Below are positions 45,967-57,433 of a DNA stretch of 64,000 nucleotides, piece after piece. The DNA comes from Lasiodiplodia sp. COLG20. Lineage: Eukaryota > Ascomycota > Dothideomycetes > Botryosphaeriales > Botryosphaeriaceae. The stretch is from positions 1 to 64,000 of the forward strand of contig VNWV01000001.1 of assembly GCA_009801085.1 (NCBI GenBank), given 5' to 3'. The notes under the pieces are model-generated. The model was not told the DNA's origin. It ran no database searches and worked only from the letters and a program-made list of their open reading frames with translations. The position numbers were made by a program, and so were the translations under genes. The first letter of the stretch is position 1, and each line of letters starts with the position of its first letter.

Positions 45967-47352
45967 ATGGCAGCTGTCGACGATACCTCGCCCATCACCA
46001 CCCAGGCCCTCGTTTCCCGCGGCCCCTTCTCCCAAGGCAAATGGGCCGTCGAGGACGTGACGCTCCGCGCGCTTAAGCCGGACGAGGTCGTCGTCGAAAT
46101 CGTCGCATCGGGCATCTGCCACACGGACCTGCACTGCGGCAACACGCCAGACGACAAGGGCGTGCCCGCCGTCTACTACCCACGAGTCCTGGGACACGAA
46201 GGTGTGGTGAACCACCAATTACAAGTCTGAACAAGACCAGAAGCGTCGCATTTGTTCGTGTCCGGTCGTTAGCCAATGCCCCATTACTGACGCGAGCTAC
46301 AACGACGAACAGGCTCCGGCTACGTGCGTCGCGTGGGCAGCGCCGTGACAGGCGTCGCACCAGGCGACCCGGTACTACTATCCTTCTCCTACTGCGGCAC
46401 ATGCCATGTCTGCCGCACCGGTCCGCCGTCGCACTGCAAGACCTTCTTCGAAATCAACTTCATGGGCGAGCCCGTCTTCTCTGATAATGCTGGCGGCAAG
46501 GAAGGCGGGGCAGGACAACAGCAGGGCAACCCGACTATCGGTGGCCGCTTCTTTGGGCAGTCTAGCTTCGCTAAGCACACGGTCGTCAGCGATAAGTGCG
46601 TTGTGAACGTAGCTGGTCTGGGCCTCGAGCGTGACGACCTGAAGCTCCTGGCGCCGCTGGGATGCGGCTTGCAGACGGGCAGCGGGACGATTGTAAACGT
46701 CGCAAAATGCGGAAAGGACGATGAAGTTGCCGTGGTGGGCATGGGCGGCGTGGGACTGGCGGCTGTGATGGTAAGTAGTAGGCCATTGCTTGTGTACCTG
46801 CCTCGTACTTGTCTATACTTTATGCTTACAACGAGATGTGCTCAGGCCGCAAAGAACCAAGGCTGCAAGACCATCATCGGTATCGACCGTGTGCAGTCGC
46901 GGCTGGACCTGGCGAAGGCGCTCGGCGCAACGCACGTCATTAACACCAGTACCCTTGCCTCCAACGCGGACCTGGTCGCCGCCGTACACGCCGCCTCGAG
47001 TGATGGCCACGGTGCGACCGTCTCGATCGACACCAGCGCACACCCGCCGCTTGTCGCCGCCCAGATCGACTTCACGCGCTACATGGGCAAGGTCATCCAG
47101 GTCGGCACCGGCATGCCCGACGCCCACCTGTCCATCCACATGCAAAGCTTCATGGTCAGCGGCAAGCAGTACTTCGGCGCTGTTCAGGGCCACAGCCGCC
47201 CTGCAGAGTACATTCCGCAGATGATCAAGTGGTGGCGGGACGGCGTCTTTCCGGTGGAGAAGCTGGTGCAGTTCTTTGACATTGCGGATTTCGAGAACGC
47301 TGTCAATGTCATGGGTAGCGGTAGTGTGGTGAAGCCCATCATTGTGTGGTGA
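45967..47352 (+). CDS. Zinc-dependent alcohol dehydrogenase (MDR family, aryl/benzyl-alcohol type)
   Basis: Model: exons 45967-46201, 46313-46770 and 46846-47352, giving 399 residues; introns 111 and 75 bp. Catalytic zinc ligands are Cys51 in SGICHTD and His77-Glu78 in VLGHEGSG; the lobe that holds the structural zinc has CGTCHVCRTG followed by HC. The NAD-binding Rossmann fold has GMGGVGLAAV and a downstream acidic residue (IGIDR), favouring NAD(+) over NADP(+). The pattern is closest to benzyl-alcohol or aryl-alcohol dehydrogenases of the XylB/AdhC-like group. It would interconvert an aromatic alcohol and its aldehyde, consistent with the phenolic-degradation genes nearby. The exact substrate is not known. 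The start at MAAVDD has a better context than the upstream in-frame start codon at 45901. Confidence 0.92.
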
Positions 47353-47594
47353 TTTTGATCGAGGATTGGACAGAAAATCTGTATAGGGGTAGTGAAGGCA
47401 TGACTGAAGGGTTGTAAAACGAATTGAGGGCTGAATGAGATTTTAGGGGCCCTTCTCATCAGAAGTGACACCACTTCAAGCCTTTCAAAGAGCATTCGGG
47501 AAGAAAAACAGCTATCGCTTTCATACATCGTGACAGTCTTAAAAAGTCTACAGCATTCCATTCGTGAACCATGGAACCCAGAAAAAGCAAACAG

Positions 47595-49322
47595 CTACTC
47601 CTTCCGCACCTTCTTATACACAACAACCCTCGTCCCATCAGCAAGTCTCTCGTGCTCAGGAACCAGCGTGTACTTCCCTTTCCATGGCAAGATCTTCCAC
47701 CACACAGCCCAGTACAGCACGCCGCCCAGCAGCACCGCAATGCCCACGATCGGATACAGCCAGTACGGCAAACTGGTATCGCCCTTGCCGCCGGGCGGCC
47801 GCAAGAACGGCGCAACGAGCAAGAAGCACTGGGCGGCGAGGTAAAACACAGCGACAGGCCACCAGCAGCGGAAGGGGCGGTGGGCGCGGGGCGCGGCGTA
47901 GCGCAGCCAGAAGAAGGCGAGGACGACGAGGAAGTTCATGACGCTGCCGGGGTAGCCCTCGACGTCGAGGATGAAGGCGTAGGCGTCGCCGAAGGGCACG
48001 GCGACGATGACGAGGAGCGAGGGCACGAAGTGCAGCAGCAGGCCCGCGCCGGGCGAGCCCAGCGGCCACGACGACGCCCAGAAGGCCGCGTACGGCAGCA
48101 CGCCTTCCTTGGCCAGTTCCTGGTTCACGCGCGACTGCGCGAACGTTACGGTCATGACGTTGCCCAGCGCTGATAGGGCGACTAGCACGCTTAGTGCTCG
48201 TGCGGCGGCGGCGCCGAAGACTTTGGACATGAAGAACGATGCCACCGTCACGCCGCTGTGCGAGATCTCGGCTGGTGTTGCGGCGGCGAAGTAGGAGATG
48301 TTGGCGAGCAGGTAGAGGATGCCGCAGGTTGAGAGGCCGAGCGGGCCTGCGATCTTGAGCGTGCGGACGGGGTTGCGGACTTCGTTGAGCACGTTGGCTG
48401 CGTTGGACCAGCCTGCGTAGGAGTTGAGGACTTTGAAGAGCGCCGTCGCGTACAGGTTGCCGCTCGTCGCGCTGCCCTCGAAGGCGTGCCGGAAGGAGGC
48501 GTGCGGATCAGATACGCGCGGCGCGCCGCCGGACAACACGACCCAGCCCGTGATGACGATGAAGAGGAGGGTGAAGATCTTGATCAGCCCGATGAAGTTC
48601 ATACCGCGCACGCCGAGCTTGGGCAGGAAGGTGTGCAGCACAGTCACGAAGGTGATGACGCCAAGGGCGATGCTGCGCTTCTGCCATTCTGTGGCCGTAT
48701 GCCCGGTGGCAACGAGGATGTTGGAGGCAAATATTATACAGCCGGACGCTTTGCTCCAAGTCAGCACTCAAGGCATTTTTTCAGGGGGGACACAGCGTAC
48801 CTGTGAAGCCAAGCAGAACGGCCTGGAACGCGAAAACAACAGTGGCAAGCAGCTTCGGCCGCTTATAAGCAGCTTCGAGGTAGACCTTCGAACCTCCGCT
48901 ACGAGGGATCATGCATCCCAATTCCAGCCAGATAAACAGACCGGCGAACGACAGCGCCAATCCGAAAACCCATAGCAAGAGCGCAGCGCCGACACTTCCT
49001 ACGCTGTCAGTAATGGAGGACGGCGTGGAGAAAATGCCAGTTCCGATTATCCTGCCGATGCTGTGGACGAAATAAAGTTAGCTTCGAGGAGGCCGAGGGG
49101 AGCTGCATGGGGGACGTGCATCAGGAAGGTTGTGGAGAACAGGCCCAGATGACGTCCCAGTCCTCCTGCTGCTGATTCTTCGAGAGCAAGCTCTCCAGCG
49201 GTAGGCGTGCCGTCGTTGGCATCGATTTCCACCACTGACTCTTCGGTTGAAGATGTCTCTCCGACGGTGCCATAGTTCTCGTGGAAGGACTTGGAATTTT
49301 TGAGCGCTGTGCGGACCGACAT
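47595..49322 (-). CDS. High-affinity methionine permease-like (Mup1/YLAT family) transporter
   Basis: Model: three minus-strand exons, 49322-49120, 49060-48801 and 48748-47595, giving 538 residues. The second intron is 52 bp (GT-AG). The first, 59 bp (49119-49061), only closes the frame with a GC donor (AT/GCACGT) and a CACAG acceptor; it restores FSTTFL-IIGRIIGTGIFSTP, exactly the Mup1 pattern, so a non-canonical GC-AG intron is likely. A hydrophilic acidic N-terminus of about 60 residues precedes twelve hydrophobic helices. The family imports methionine, and sometimes cysteine, across the plasma membrane. The C-terminal tail is basic. The gene ends convergently, about 240 bp from the alcohol dehydrogenase. 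Confidence 0.9.
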
Positions 49323-50113
49323 GGTAGCTGGGATGAGATATTTTTACGTGCTGCACCAACCTGCTCGTCGAAGAGAGGAGAGGGGAGGGAGCCTGGCGGT
49401 TAGGAGCATGGCGGGAGGTTGGGAGATATGGAGTGCACCGCATGATTACAAACGCGAAACGTGTGCTGCGCATGACGATGAGGGTCTCGGGTTGGCGCGG
49501 CAGCGAGGGTAGATATCGCCATGGGCTTATGTGATTGCGAAGGCACGCCAACGATTGCGTGCTACCCCGCCGTGGTACGGGAGCACGTATGAGAGCCCCG
49601 AACTCCAGATGGTGTGCCCGCCACCTGGGAATTCGCAGACTCGGTTCGCAGCACGCGAGACATCCGGTGACACCTGGGATACACGAGAATTCTGGTTGAG
49701 GAAGGAAGGAGGGAAGGGACCCTGGAATGCGCCGAGGGTCGGTGAAACAAGCTTTTTGCTGGACTCAACGAGGGAGCGCTAGACGCGGGGCTCCACATGC
49801 CGCTGCGGCCCGCTATCGAGTCGATAAGTTGTCTTCCTTAACTCAAGCTCTCTGGCAGTCGACTCGCACAGTTTGGGTGAGACAACCTGCGTTTGGCTGC
49901 TGTATTTTTGGCTGTGACAATCGCGGGGTAGAAAATGGACAAGGCGCCTGGTTTGATTGTTCAGACTCGAAACCCCCCCTTTCCCACGTAGAGTCCAAGG
50001 AGATGCTCGGATGAGGTCTGAATAGCTACAGCTGCAGGTCGACGCGTGCAGGCGCGTCTGGCGATGACGTAACGTGACTGCTGCCGCGTGCGCACGCGAG
50101 GAAATGGTGGCCG
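49323..50113. other. Divergent intergenic region
   Basis: About 790 bp between the permease and SET gene starts. No frame with a motif was found. Confidence 0.5.
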
Positions 50114-51796
50114 ATGGAGACGGGATGCGCGGCCTCCATCCACCGTCTCCCAAGCCCACAAATCGGCTGCGCCACTATGCAGCGCTCGTGGACATCCGAC
50201 GCTTGGAGCCCGACTATATATCGCACTAGCCCGGCACAAACTCCCCCACCCCTTCCCCAGGTGATCCCATCCTGCTCTCCGCCGGCTTGTGTGCACCCGC
50301 TAACGAATCAGCAGCTTGTTCCTGGCCACATTCGTCACGTTCAATACCTTACCGAAAAATTGACTCATGCCCCTTACGATCCTGCCATCCGCTCCGACCG
50401 GGCCGACCACCTCCTTGCCCTAGGCTACCCTGAACTGGCTGTCGGAGATGCATACAGAGCCCTGCTCCTCTGCCATTACCCCAATGGGCGCATCCCTGAC
50501 TTGTCGCGCCTATCTCCACCAACCGGAGCCATCTCCACAAAATTCGATGCTGGACAGCCCAACCAACCACTTCCCGCCGAACGCGTGTTGTACTGCACTC
50601 TCATTCAGGCCCTCTATGACTGCCATTGCCATCCCGAGGCTTTGGCAATTTGCCAAGTGGCCGAATCGAGATTCCCCGATGATCCATTCTTCCGAATGAG
50701 AGCTGCCGAACTCGCCAACGTCATGGCAAAGAAATTGCATCACGTAGCAATGAGCAATGGATCTGCAGCAAAGCAAAGAGACATGCTGTATGATGGTGCA
50801 GTACTAACTATTCCTTATCCGTGGATGGACCCCCTTCCGCTTCAGAGGTCACAGGCATTGATTGACAGCGTCAACAAAGAGTTCCAAGAACGTTCTAACA
50901 GCTGTCGCCTGGGTTACAGCTCCCTTGGGAAAGCCCCGATCCCCAAGTGGGCCAATCGCACCCCTCAAGTCCTGGGTGTCTTTGCAACACAGGAGATCGA
51001 CCCCGGCGAATGCATACTAGTTGATCGAACAGCCACTGCAGCTTGTAGCTCTGCCTCTGGTTGCACCAACTGTTTCCAAAACATCTCAGGCGCACAATAT
51101 GAAGCGTCCTGCTGTCTCGCCCTCTTTTGTTCCGAGTCCTGCTACAAAGTTGCACTTTCAACCTATCATAGGGTCGTTTGTGGGAAGGATTTCACCTGGC
51201 TCCGAGATACCGTGTCGGGAATCTCAGAGAGTGCTTCTGTCATGCGGCCACTGCTGCTATCTCGATATCTCGCTGCCTGTGTACAAGCAGGCCCGGCCTT
51301 GAGCCCTCTTGACCATCCGCTGATTGCACGGTTACAGCCACAGCTAAGCGGCCATCACCTAGATGTCTTCACCCTGACTGAATCGGTAATACGTCCAATT
51401 CAGATTCTTCAGCAGCTGGGCGTGGATGTGTTCGCCAATATGAACTTCGATACCTGGATGATTCATACCATCTGGACTCGCCTTGCCAATAACAAACAGG
51501 GCTTTTCGAGAGGACCGGAGAATGGGGGAGGCTGGATTGATTCCATCTCGCCTCTGATGCCTTTCTTCAATCACAGCTGCAATCCGAACATCGAGTGCTG
51601 GCATGACGATACAACGACCGTTCGTTTCTTTGCCAGAAGGCGCATTCAGGAAGGCGAGGAGCTTTTCGATAGCTATGTCGACGTTGAAGGAGTTTCGCTC
51701 AGGGAAAGACAACAAATCCTCTGGCCCTGGTTTGAGGGGCCGTGCCTCTGCTCGAAATGCACTCGAGAGAGTGTCAACATGCACGGAGCTCCATGA
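50114..51796 (+). CDS. SET/MYND-domain protein (SMYD-like), start uncertain
   Basis: An open frame of 560 residues. The helical N-terminal part (about 70-250) is TPR-like (LLALGYPELAVGDAYRALLL, LIQALYDCHCHPEALAICQV). The SET domain begins near residue 285 (GVFATQEIDPGECIL), is split by a MYND-like Cys/His insert (CTNCFQNISG...CCLALFCSESCY...H...C), and ends with NHSCNPN (about 490) and EELFDSY, followed by a post-SET CLCSKC. These are the S-adenosylmethionine- and lysine-channel motifs, so protein lysine methylation is likely; the target is unknown. The start is uncertain: a TATATAT lies at 50215-50221, inside the frame, and 50261-50314 looks like a 54 bp in-frame intron (GTGATC, branch GCTAAC, CAGCAG). 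No Met follows in frame until residue 194. The Met at 50177 is an alternative start. Confidence 0.82.
   Translation: METGCAASIHRLPSPQIGCATMQRSWTSDAWSPTIYRTSPAQTPPPLPQVIPSCSPPACVHPLTNQQLVPGHIRHVQYLTEKLTHAPYDPAIRSDRADHLLALGYPELAVGDAYRALLLCHYPNGRIPDLSRLSPPTGAISTKFDAGQPNQPLPAERVLYCTLIQALYDCHCHPEALAICQVAESRFPDDPFFRMRAAELANVMAKKLHHVAMSNGSAAKQRDMLYDGAVLTIPYPWMDPLPLQRSQALIDSVNKEFQERSNSCRLGYSSLGKAPIPKWANRTPQVLGVFATQEIDPGECILVDRTATAACSSASGCTNCFQNISGAQYEASCCLALFCSESCYKVALSTYHRVVCGKDFTWLRDTVSGISESASVMRPLLLSRYLAACVQAGPALSPLDHPLIARLQPQLSGHHLDVFTLTESVIRPIQILQQLGVDVFANMNFDTWMIHTIWTRLANNKQGFSRGPENGGGWIDSISPLMPFFNHSCNPNIECWHDDTTTVRFFARRRIQEGEELFDSYVDVEGVSLRERQQILWPWFEGPCLCSKCTRESVNMHGAP
50215..50221 (+). promoter_or_regulatory. 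TATA-like element inside the SET open frame
   Basis: TATATAT lies about 100 bp downstream of the most upstream ATG of the SET gene. If it is used, transcription would begin near 50245, beyond both candidate start codons. It may be fortuitous. Confidence 0.3.
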
Positions 51797-52373
51797 AAGA
51801 ATTTTGTTCTGGCCATGACACTGCCCTGGACCCTGGCTCCTCTGGACCATGTAAAATGACTCAAGAAAGTCACTCTTAATTCCTATTTCGGAATTGTGAC
51901 GTGCCGTGCGGGTTTTGTTGGATTCAAGGTGATGTTCCAGCGTACATACATTGACCTTCGTCCATATCTTGGGCTATCCTTGAATCCAAACTAAAAATGT
52001 GAGAACACTATTTTGTATCCTTCTGGTATATCTCAGTCTGGATGCGGTGCGTATATTGCGGCCGAGCAGACTCCCTGCCCATTTGTCCTTGGTAAAGGAT
52101 CTGGAACCAAGTCGTTCGCTATCGAAACTCAGCGAACCCCGCAGCCAGCAAGCTCCCGCAGGTAACCTTGATGTATGACGTCGGTCGCATAAACTTAGAT
52201 CCTTGTGCCCTTAGCGGATAGTCAATCCTGTACCACCTATTCGATCGCCGGCCGCCGTGTATCACCACCGAACCTTTCACACGTTCCGTCGAAACGCGCT
52301 ACAACTTCAATCATCAAGCAATATACCCTACGCAAATTGTCAAAGATCCATTTCGTTCGTCACTGCCCCAGCA
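51797..52373. other. Intergenic, no gene seen
   Basis: About 580 bp between two plus-strand genes. Only short frames were seen, and some overlap the start of the next gene. Confidence 0.5.
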
Positions 52374-53105
52374 ATGCTGCCCGTACTCACGCGAACCGCC
52401 GCCGCGCGAGCTGCGCGCCCGGTGCTTCCCCGCATTCGACCTGGCACCACTCCACCCGCCGCCCTCCGCAAAGAGTCCACCCAGGCCAACCCGCCGGCGA
52501 AGGACCTCTTCACGCGCTTCGCGAAGCTCGATCCGGAGCTGTACGGCATCTTGGCCGTCACCCTCGGCGCCGTGGGCGTCTTTGGGTACTTCGTCGGTAC
52601 GCATCTCCCCCTCTCCTTCCCTCTCACGTGCAATGTATACACAGGCACGCACAGCAGGATTGCAATTTCAATGGGGCTACCCCTTGTTCTAGAGAAGAAG
52701 AAAAACAGAAAAAACAATTTCTTCCTTCTTTCACGTTCACTTGAACTTCCCCCGGTGCCCTTTCGCTGACTCGATCCATTGCTAGCTGGCAACCCGACCA
52801 CATCCAGTGACGCCCGCCCCGTCCCTGCCGTGCCTGGCTCGGAGCCTTGGCGGGCGGAGGGGGCCCACGGCAAGTACATGTACTATCCGGGCGGTGACCC
52901 GCACAATGCGCCCAGGGAGGCGCCGACGGCGCTGAACGTTGCAGTCCTGCCGAAGGTCAATTTACCGAAGGTAAGTCCTGATAGGAGCAATGCTGGTATT
53001 GCGTAAAGGAGGTGGATGTTGAGAGATAGATGCTGATGCAAACTTTGATTTCAGGAGCTCCATGAGAAGTACAACAAGTACGGGAAGGATGGATATGATT
53101 TTTGA
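52374..53105 (+). CDS. Small mitochondrial membrane protein, conserved-looking, unnamed
   Basis: Model: exons 52374-52596, 52786-52970 and 53055-53105, giving 152 residues; introns 189 and 84 bp, the first with GTACGC, the second with GTAAGT. The last exon is 51 nt (ELHEKYNKYGKDGYDF). Residues 1-35 are rich in Arg, Ala and Pro with no acid (LTRTAAARAARPVLPRIRPG), a mitochondrial presequence. One hydrophobic helix follows (GILAVTLGAVGVFGYFV), then a soluble part with HGKYMYYPGGDPHNAP. I recognise no family name; its look is that of a small inner-membrane protein anchored by one helix. Localisation is a prediction from sequence features. Proximity to the SET gene has no clear meaning. Confidence 0.75.
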
Positions 53106-55730
53106 TATCGTTGAAGTCTTGGGGTTGGTTGATTGGGAGAGCGGGGGGTGAAGGTGTAACACCACGTTCTCTACTTACCCGCATTTTTCAAGTCCGTCGG
53201 ATTTAAAAAGGTCATGGGGTTGGAAGCATTGTCGTTTGTCTCCTTGTGTGGCTCTTGCGGAAAATCTCACCGGCTTCCTTTAGCCTAATTGTATCATTCT
53301 TTGACCTTTCTTTGCTGGAGCTGGGATGGCACTGTTCTCTCGCACTTTGACCATAGGGATTTGTATTTCAAATTCAGTATCAGAACTGATGGACTCGGAT
53401 GAGATTGGCATGAAGTGAAGCATCAGACTGCAGCCACGAAGCACGCCATGGATACCATACTCCAACCGGACAGCCAATGACAGCGCCTCACTCACCACGT
53501 ACGTAAGCATCCAAAAGACGTCGTACGTTTGGCTCACCGGAAAAGGGTCAAAGCGGCGCATTGGCTTACAACAGGTGGATTGCATTGACGAGCCCAGAGG
53601 CGAGCAATCTGCTTCAGAATGACAGTTTGTATTTGTCAAAAGCATTATCGTCAAGGCCAGGCCCTCTTCGCTTGAGCCTGATAGCCTAAGCAGTTGGAGG
53701 CTGGATGCCGTACGGGCAAACGGGCGTCCTGATATCAGGCTGTGAACGCTGATCAAACAACACCAAATCACGGGGGGCTTCCAGTGGCCAGACTGCCGCT
53801 GTCTTCTAAGCGGCGCACACGTAAGCAACTTTCTTTTGTTTTAACGAAGGTGAATATTCAATGCAGGCCGTCTGAGGGAATGGTGTGACCAGGTCGAGTG
53901 GTGGCTGTGTTTGCAACAGCCCTGTAGCAGCGGCGTAACGCAAGCGAGTACGCGGGTAGTCTCGCACTCGGTCCGAGTGAGAGGTGGGGATTTGCAAGAG
54001 GAGGGAGGATCTCCAGGGCTTGTTGGTCATGCGGTGAGCAGTTGCGAGCGAGAATTGCGATGGTTCGCGAAGGTTGCTGTATCGGATGGGATTGCTGCTG
54101 CCTGGTCGGGCCAATGCCTGGAAGAAGCACTTGTTGCGCGGTTCACATGCGATTGGCAATGACGTTGGGCGGTCTTCAAAGGCCGAGGGACACTGGCGCA
54201 ATTTGTCGATCATACAGACCGTTATTATGGACTTGTGGAGCCAGAGGACCCTCACAGAGGCCCAGTTTTAAATAAGCAACGCGGTGTTCGGCCGCAAGCA
54301 AGAGCTAGAGATCAGGGCGCGTGTGTTAGTGGAGGGCAGGAGTCTGGCCGGCAGGTGGTTTGCACGGAAGGTGCCGGGGAACGGCGAGAAGCAGGCGATT
54401 CATATTTCCGTAAGGCGGCGTAGTTGGTGGACGGTCGGATTTACGACCGATCGATAAGCTGCCGTGCCCCGTATCGTTGCAGCACGGAGATAAAGATGGG
54501 CTGAGGCCGGGGGGAGGGATGCGATTGTGTGCAGGAAGAGCGTGCACCGTCTCGATGCACCCCGCGTGCATCAAGAAACGCGTCAGGAACGGATCGAGAT
54601 TGACGGTCATGCATCGTTCAAGATCTTTCAAATTTTTTTTGGTCCGGCTCCAAGAGTCGTGCAGCGGTCCACGTAAGTCATCCGGTGGAAACTGCCGCCA
54701 CGCTTCGGGGATCCCGGTAAAACTGTCTTCTTTGGCGTTGGGAGGGCGGCAGTGCGTTCGCGAAAAGCCGTACGGGCTCGTTGGATGCTTGTTTCAGATT
54801 GTCAGTTCGTCAATCCACGACACGAGGCTGATCATGCAGGTGGTCTTTTTTGGGGGAGCAAAGCCAAGACTGGATGGTCAATGAGGGGCAGGTGAACCAG
54901 CGCGCCGGGCTGGGGATTGGCGGTTCAATGGCCGGGAGATTGACAGGTGATGCGGCGCGGAGCCGAAGCGATGTAACGTGCGTTTGAGCGCGGGCAGGTC
55001 GAAATATAGATAACAGGTCGCTTACTGGCGGTCCAGGGCGAGTGCGCGTGCCTGGATGCGCTGAGCTGGCGGACGCGTGCTGTTTGTAGGCGGCGACTAG
55101 CGGGCGGATGCGCTGTGAGGGAGGCCTGGATTGCGGGGATGGCCGCGGAACCTTGCGGCTCAGGATGCGTAGCGCAGCGCAGCGCAGAGCAGCGCAGAGC
55201 AGCGCAGCGCGGCGCCGCAGAGGCCGCCTCAGGCACGCATTGAAGTGCGCAGCGTGCATCGATTTGCGCCCGGGGCTGCGCTGGCCTTGCCTAAGCTGGC
55301 AGCGTAGGAGCTGTTTTGGCAGTGGGCGAAACCCTGGCGTGATCACCGGCGGGAGCTTGCACCAGTCGGGCACGGGTACCGCCTCACTCATCTCCGACCG
55401 GAATTCTCCTTTTGCCTTCAGCCCTTCGAGCCCACCACGCACTCAGAGTCAACCTCAGCGGCCACGACGCCGTCGCGCCGGCCACCATGCCCCCCGACAC
55501 CCGAAACCCGGATGGCGCGTAGCCCGAGAGCGTTTCCGGCCCCGGCGCGCAACCACCTGCCCGGCTCTTCCCCAACTCAACTCACTAGAGCCGCTTGCAG
55601 CGCCGCAAGTTGCCGCCTTGGCGTGCTTACTCCCGTTATTTGATGTCTTCCTGGTCCTGGTTCTCGCTGTTCCGCCCAGATTCTCCCCGCTGCTCCCAAT
55701 AGCAACGCCTGCTGCGTGGCGACGGCCGTC
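53106..55730. other. 2.6 kb intergenic region
   Basis: No supported gene. A 182-codon minus-strand frame (53280-53828) and several frames near 54800-55875 have no motif. A GCGCA-type repeat lies at 55171-55220. It separates two plus-strand genes. Confidence 0.45.
55171..55220. repeat. Short AGCGC(A)-unit tandem repeat
   Basis: About 50 bp of repeated AGCGCAGAGC / AGCGCAGCGC units with slight variation. Confidence 0.7.
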
Positions 55731-57433
55731 ATGGCTGCCATCTCAACCGCCCTTGCCTGTCCGTCGCGCCTCGTGCTACCGCTTCTTCTTCTGTCTCTCC
55801 TCGCCAATGCCGCCCACGCCCACTTCTTCGACATCCCTTCGGTCCGCGATGCGAGCCATGGCGGCTGCGACGTAGCGGTAATCTCTTGCCTATTCCGTAA
55901 TTATGCTTAAGCTCCCAGTCTCTGATCATCACAGTGTGCTTCTCTGGCCAGCGTCTTCGGCCCCCAGCTGCATTATCCCAACGCCGACGGAAACTTTACC
56001 GTCTGGGATGCGAAGCAGATGGGCTCTAATAGGGCCTGTCGCATCGAACCCACCACCACCCAGGAGCTCTCGCATGTCCTCGGCATCCTGGTCGCCACCT
56101 GGTGTAACTTCGCCGTCAAGAGTGGCGGCCACACGTCCAGCAGGGATGCCTCCAACTCCGTCGGTGGCGTCACTATCGACTTGAAGCGCATCAACCAGGT
56201 TGAACTTTCTGCCGACAAGACCCAGACCCGCGTCGGGACCGGTGCCATCTGGGGCGACGTCTACCGCATTTTGGAACCCTACGAGCTCTCCGTCATTGGC
56301 GGAAGGGTTGATGACGTTGGCGTAGGGGGCCTTTTGCTGGGAGGAGGTGTCAGTTTTCTTTCTGCGAGGTACGGCTGGGCTCTGGACAACATTCTGGAAT
56401 ACGAAATCGTCCTGCCCAACACTACCATCGTGACCGCCAGCGAGCACTCGCACCCTGATCTGTACTTTGCCCTGCGCGGCGGCGGCAACAACTTTGGCAT
56501 CGTCACCCGTTTCACCCTCAACACGGTTCCCCTGGGCAAAATTTATGGCGGTCAGAAGTTTTACACTACGGACAAGATGGATGCCTTGATCGATGCTTCT
56601 TACGATCTGACCTTCAGCACCGACCCAGACATCGGTTACTGGATTGGCTACATCTACATGGCCGACAAGAACACTACCTTGGCCCTCTCCCAGGAGATGT
56701 ACGCCAAACCCGTCGAGAACCCCACTGTGTACAGCACCCTCGATCAGGTGGAACCCCTGGGAAACACGATGCGGACTTCGGTCATGAGCGACTTTAGCAT
56801 GGAATTGAAACACGGAACACCATCCAACAAGCGGTACGTACGGTCAGCCTGTTGTTCAAGACAGCAGTGTACTGACCGAGAAACCAAAGGAATTACATGG
56901 CATCAATGACGTTTTACCCATCAAAGGAGCAGGAAAGACGCATGATCCAGTACTTCCAGGAGGAAATCGATTATTTGAAGACTACCTGCAACACCGTCAC
57001 GCCGGCTTTGACCTTCCAGCCCATTCCGTTGTCTTCCATCAGCAACATGAAGGTGCGCGGAGGAAATGCGATCGGGCTGGAGTCAAACAGCCCGCTAACA
57101 CGTATGTCACGCGCCCTTCCCTTGAAAGGCTGACCTTTTGCTCACTGACGTGCAGTCGCCAACGTGGCAACGAGCTGGACCAACCCGAAAGAAGACGCCG
57201 ACATCTACGCTTCCCGCGAGCGGTTTCTCTCGAAGTCGGCAGCATCAGCCAAGGAGCTGGGCGTTTTCCACAAGTACATCTACATGAACTACGGAGACTC
57301 GGAACGTGATGACGTCTTTTCTGGGTACGACGAGCAGAACGTAGAGAGGCTAAAAGAGATTCAGAGAAGGATAGATCCGGCTGGGGTGTTTACGAGGGAC
57401 GGACTTTGCACGGGTTACTTTAAGCTTATTTGA
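55731..57433 (+). CDS. Secreted FAD-linked oxidase (berberine-bridge-enzyme-like)
   Basis: Model: exons 55731-55877, 55935-56833, 56890-57101 and 57156-57433, giving 511 residues; introns 57, 56 and 54 bp. The start at MAAISTALACPS gives a signal peptide (hydrophobic LVLPLLLLSLLANAAHA), so the protein enters the secretory pathway. The FAD_binding_4 domain has VKSGGHTSSRDAS, in which His115 is the usual covalent FAD ligand, and DDVGVGGLLLGGGVSF, where the cysteine of bi-covalent BBE enzymes is an Asp. RGGGNNFGIVTRFT and the C-terminal BBE segment (FSGYDEQNVERLKEIQRRID) complete the family pattern. It oxidises a small organic substrate with O2, giving H2O2. Sugars, alcohols or alkaloid-like compounds are possible; the substrate is unknown. 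Confidence 0.9.

Noticed and set aside
53280..53828. 182-codon minus-strand frame
   Set aside because: No motif or convincing promoter; isolated in an intergenic region with equally long frames elsewhere.
55108..55875. 255-codon plus-strand frame before the BBE-like gene
   Set aside because: Arg/Pro-rich translation of repeat-containing DNA; the signal peptide and family motifs belong to the other frame.
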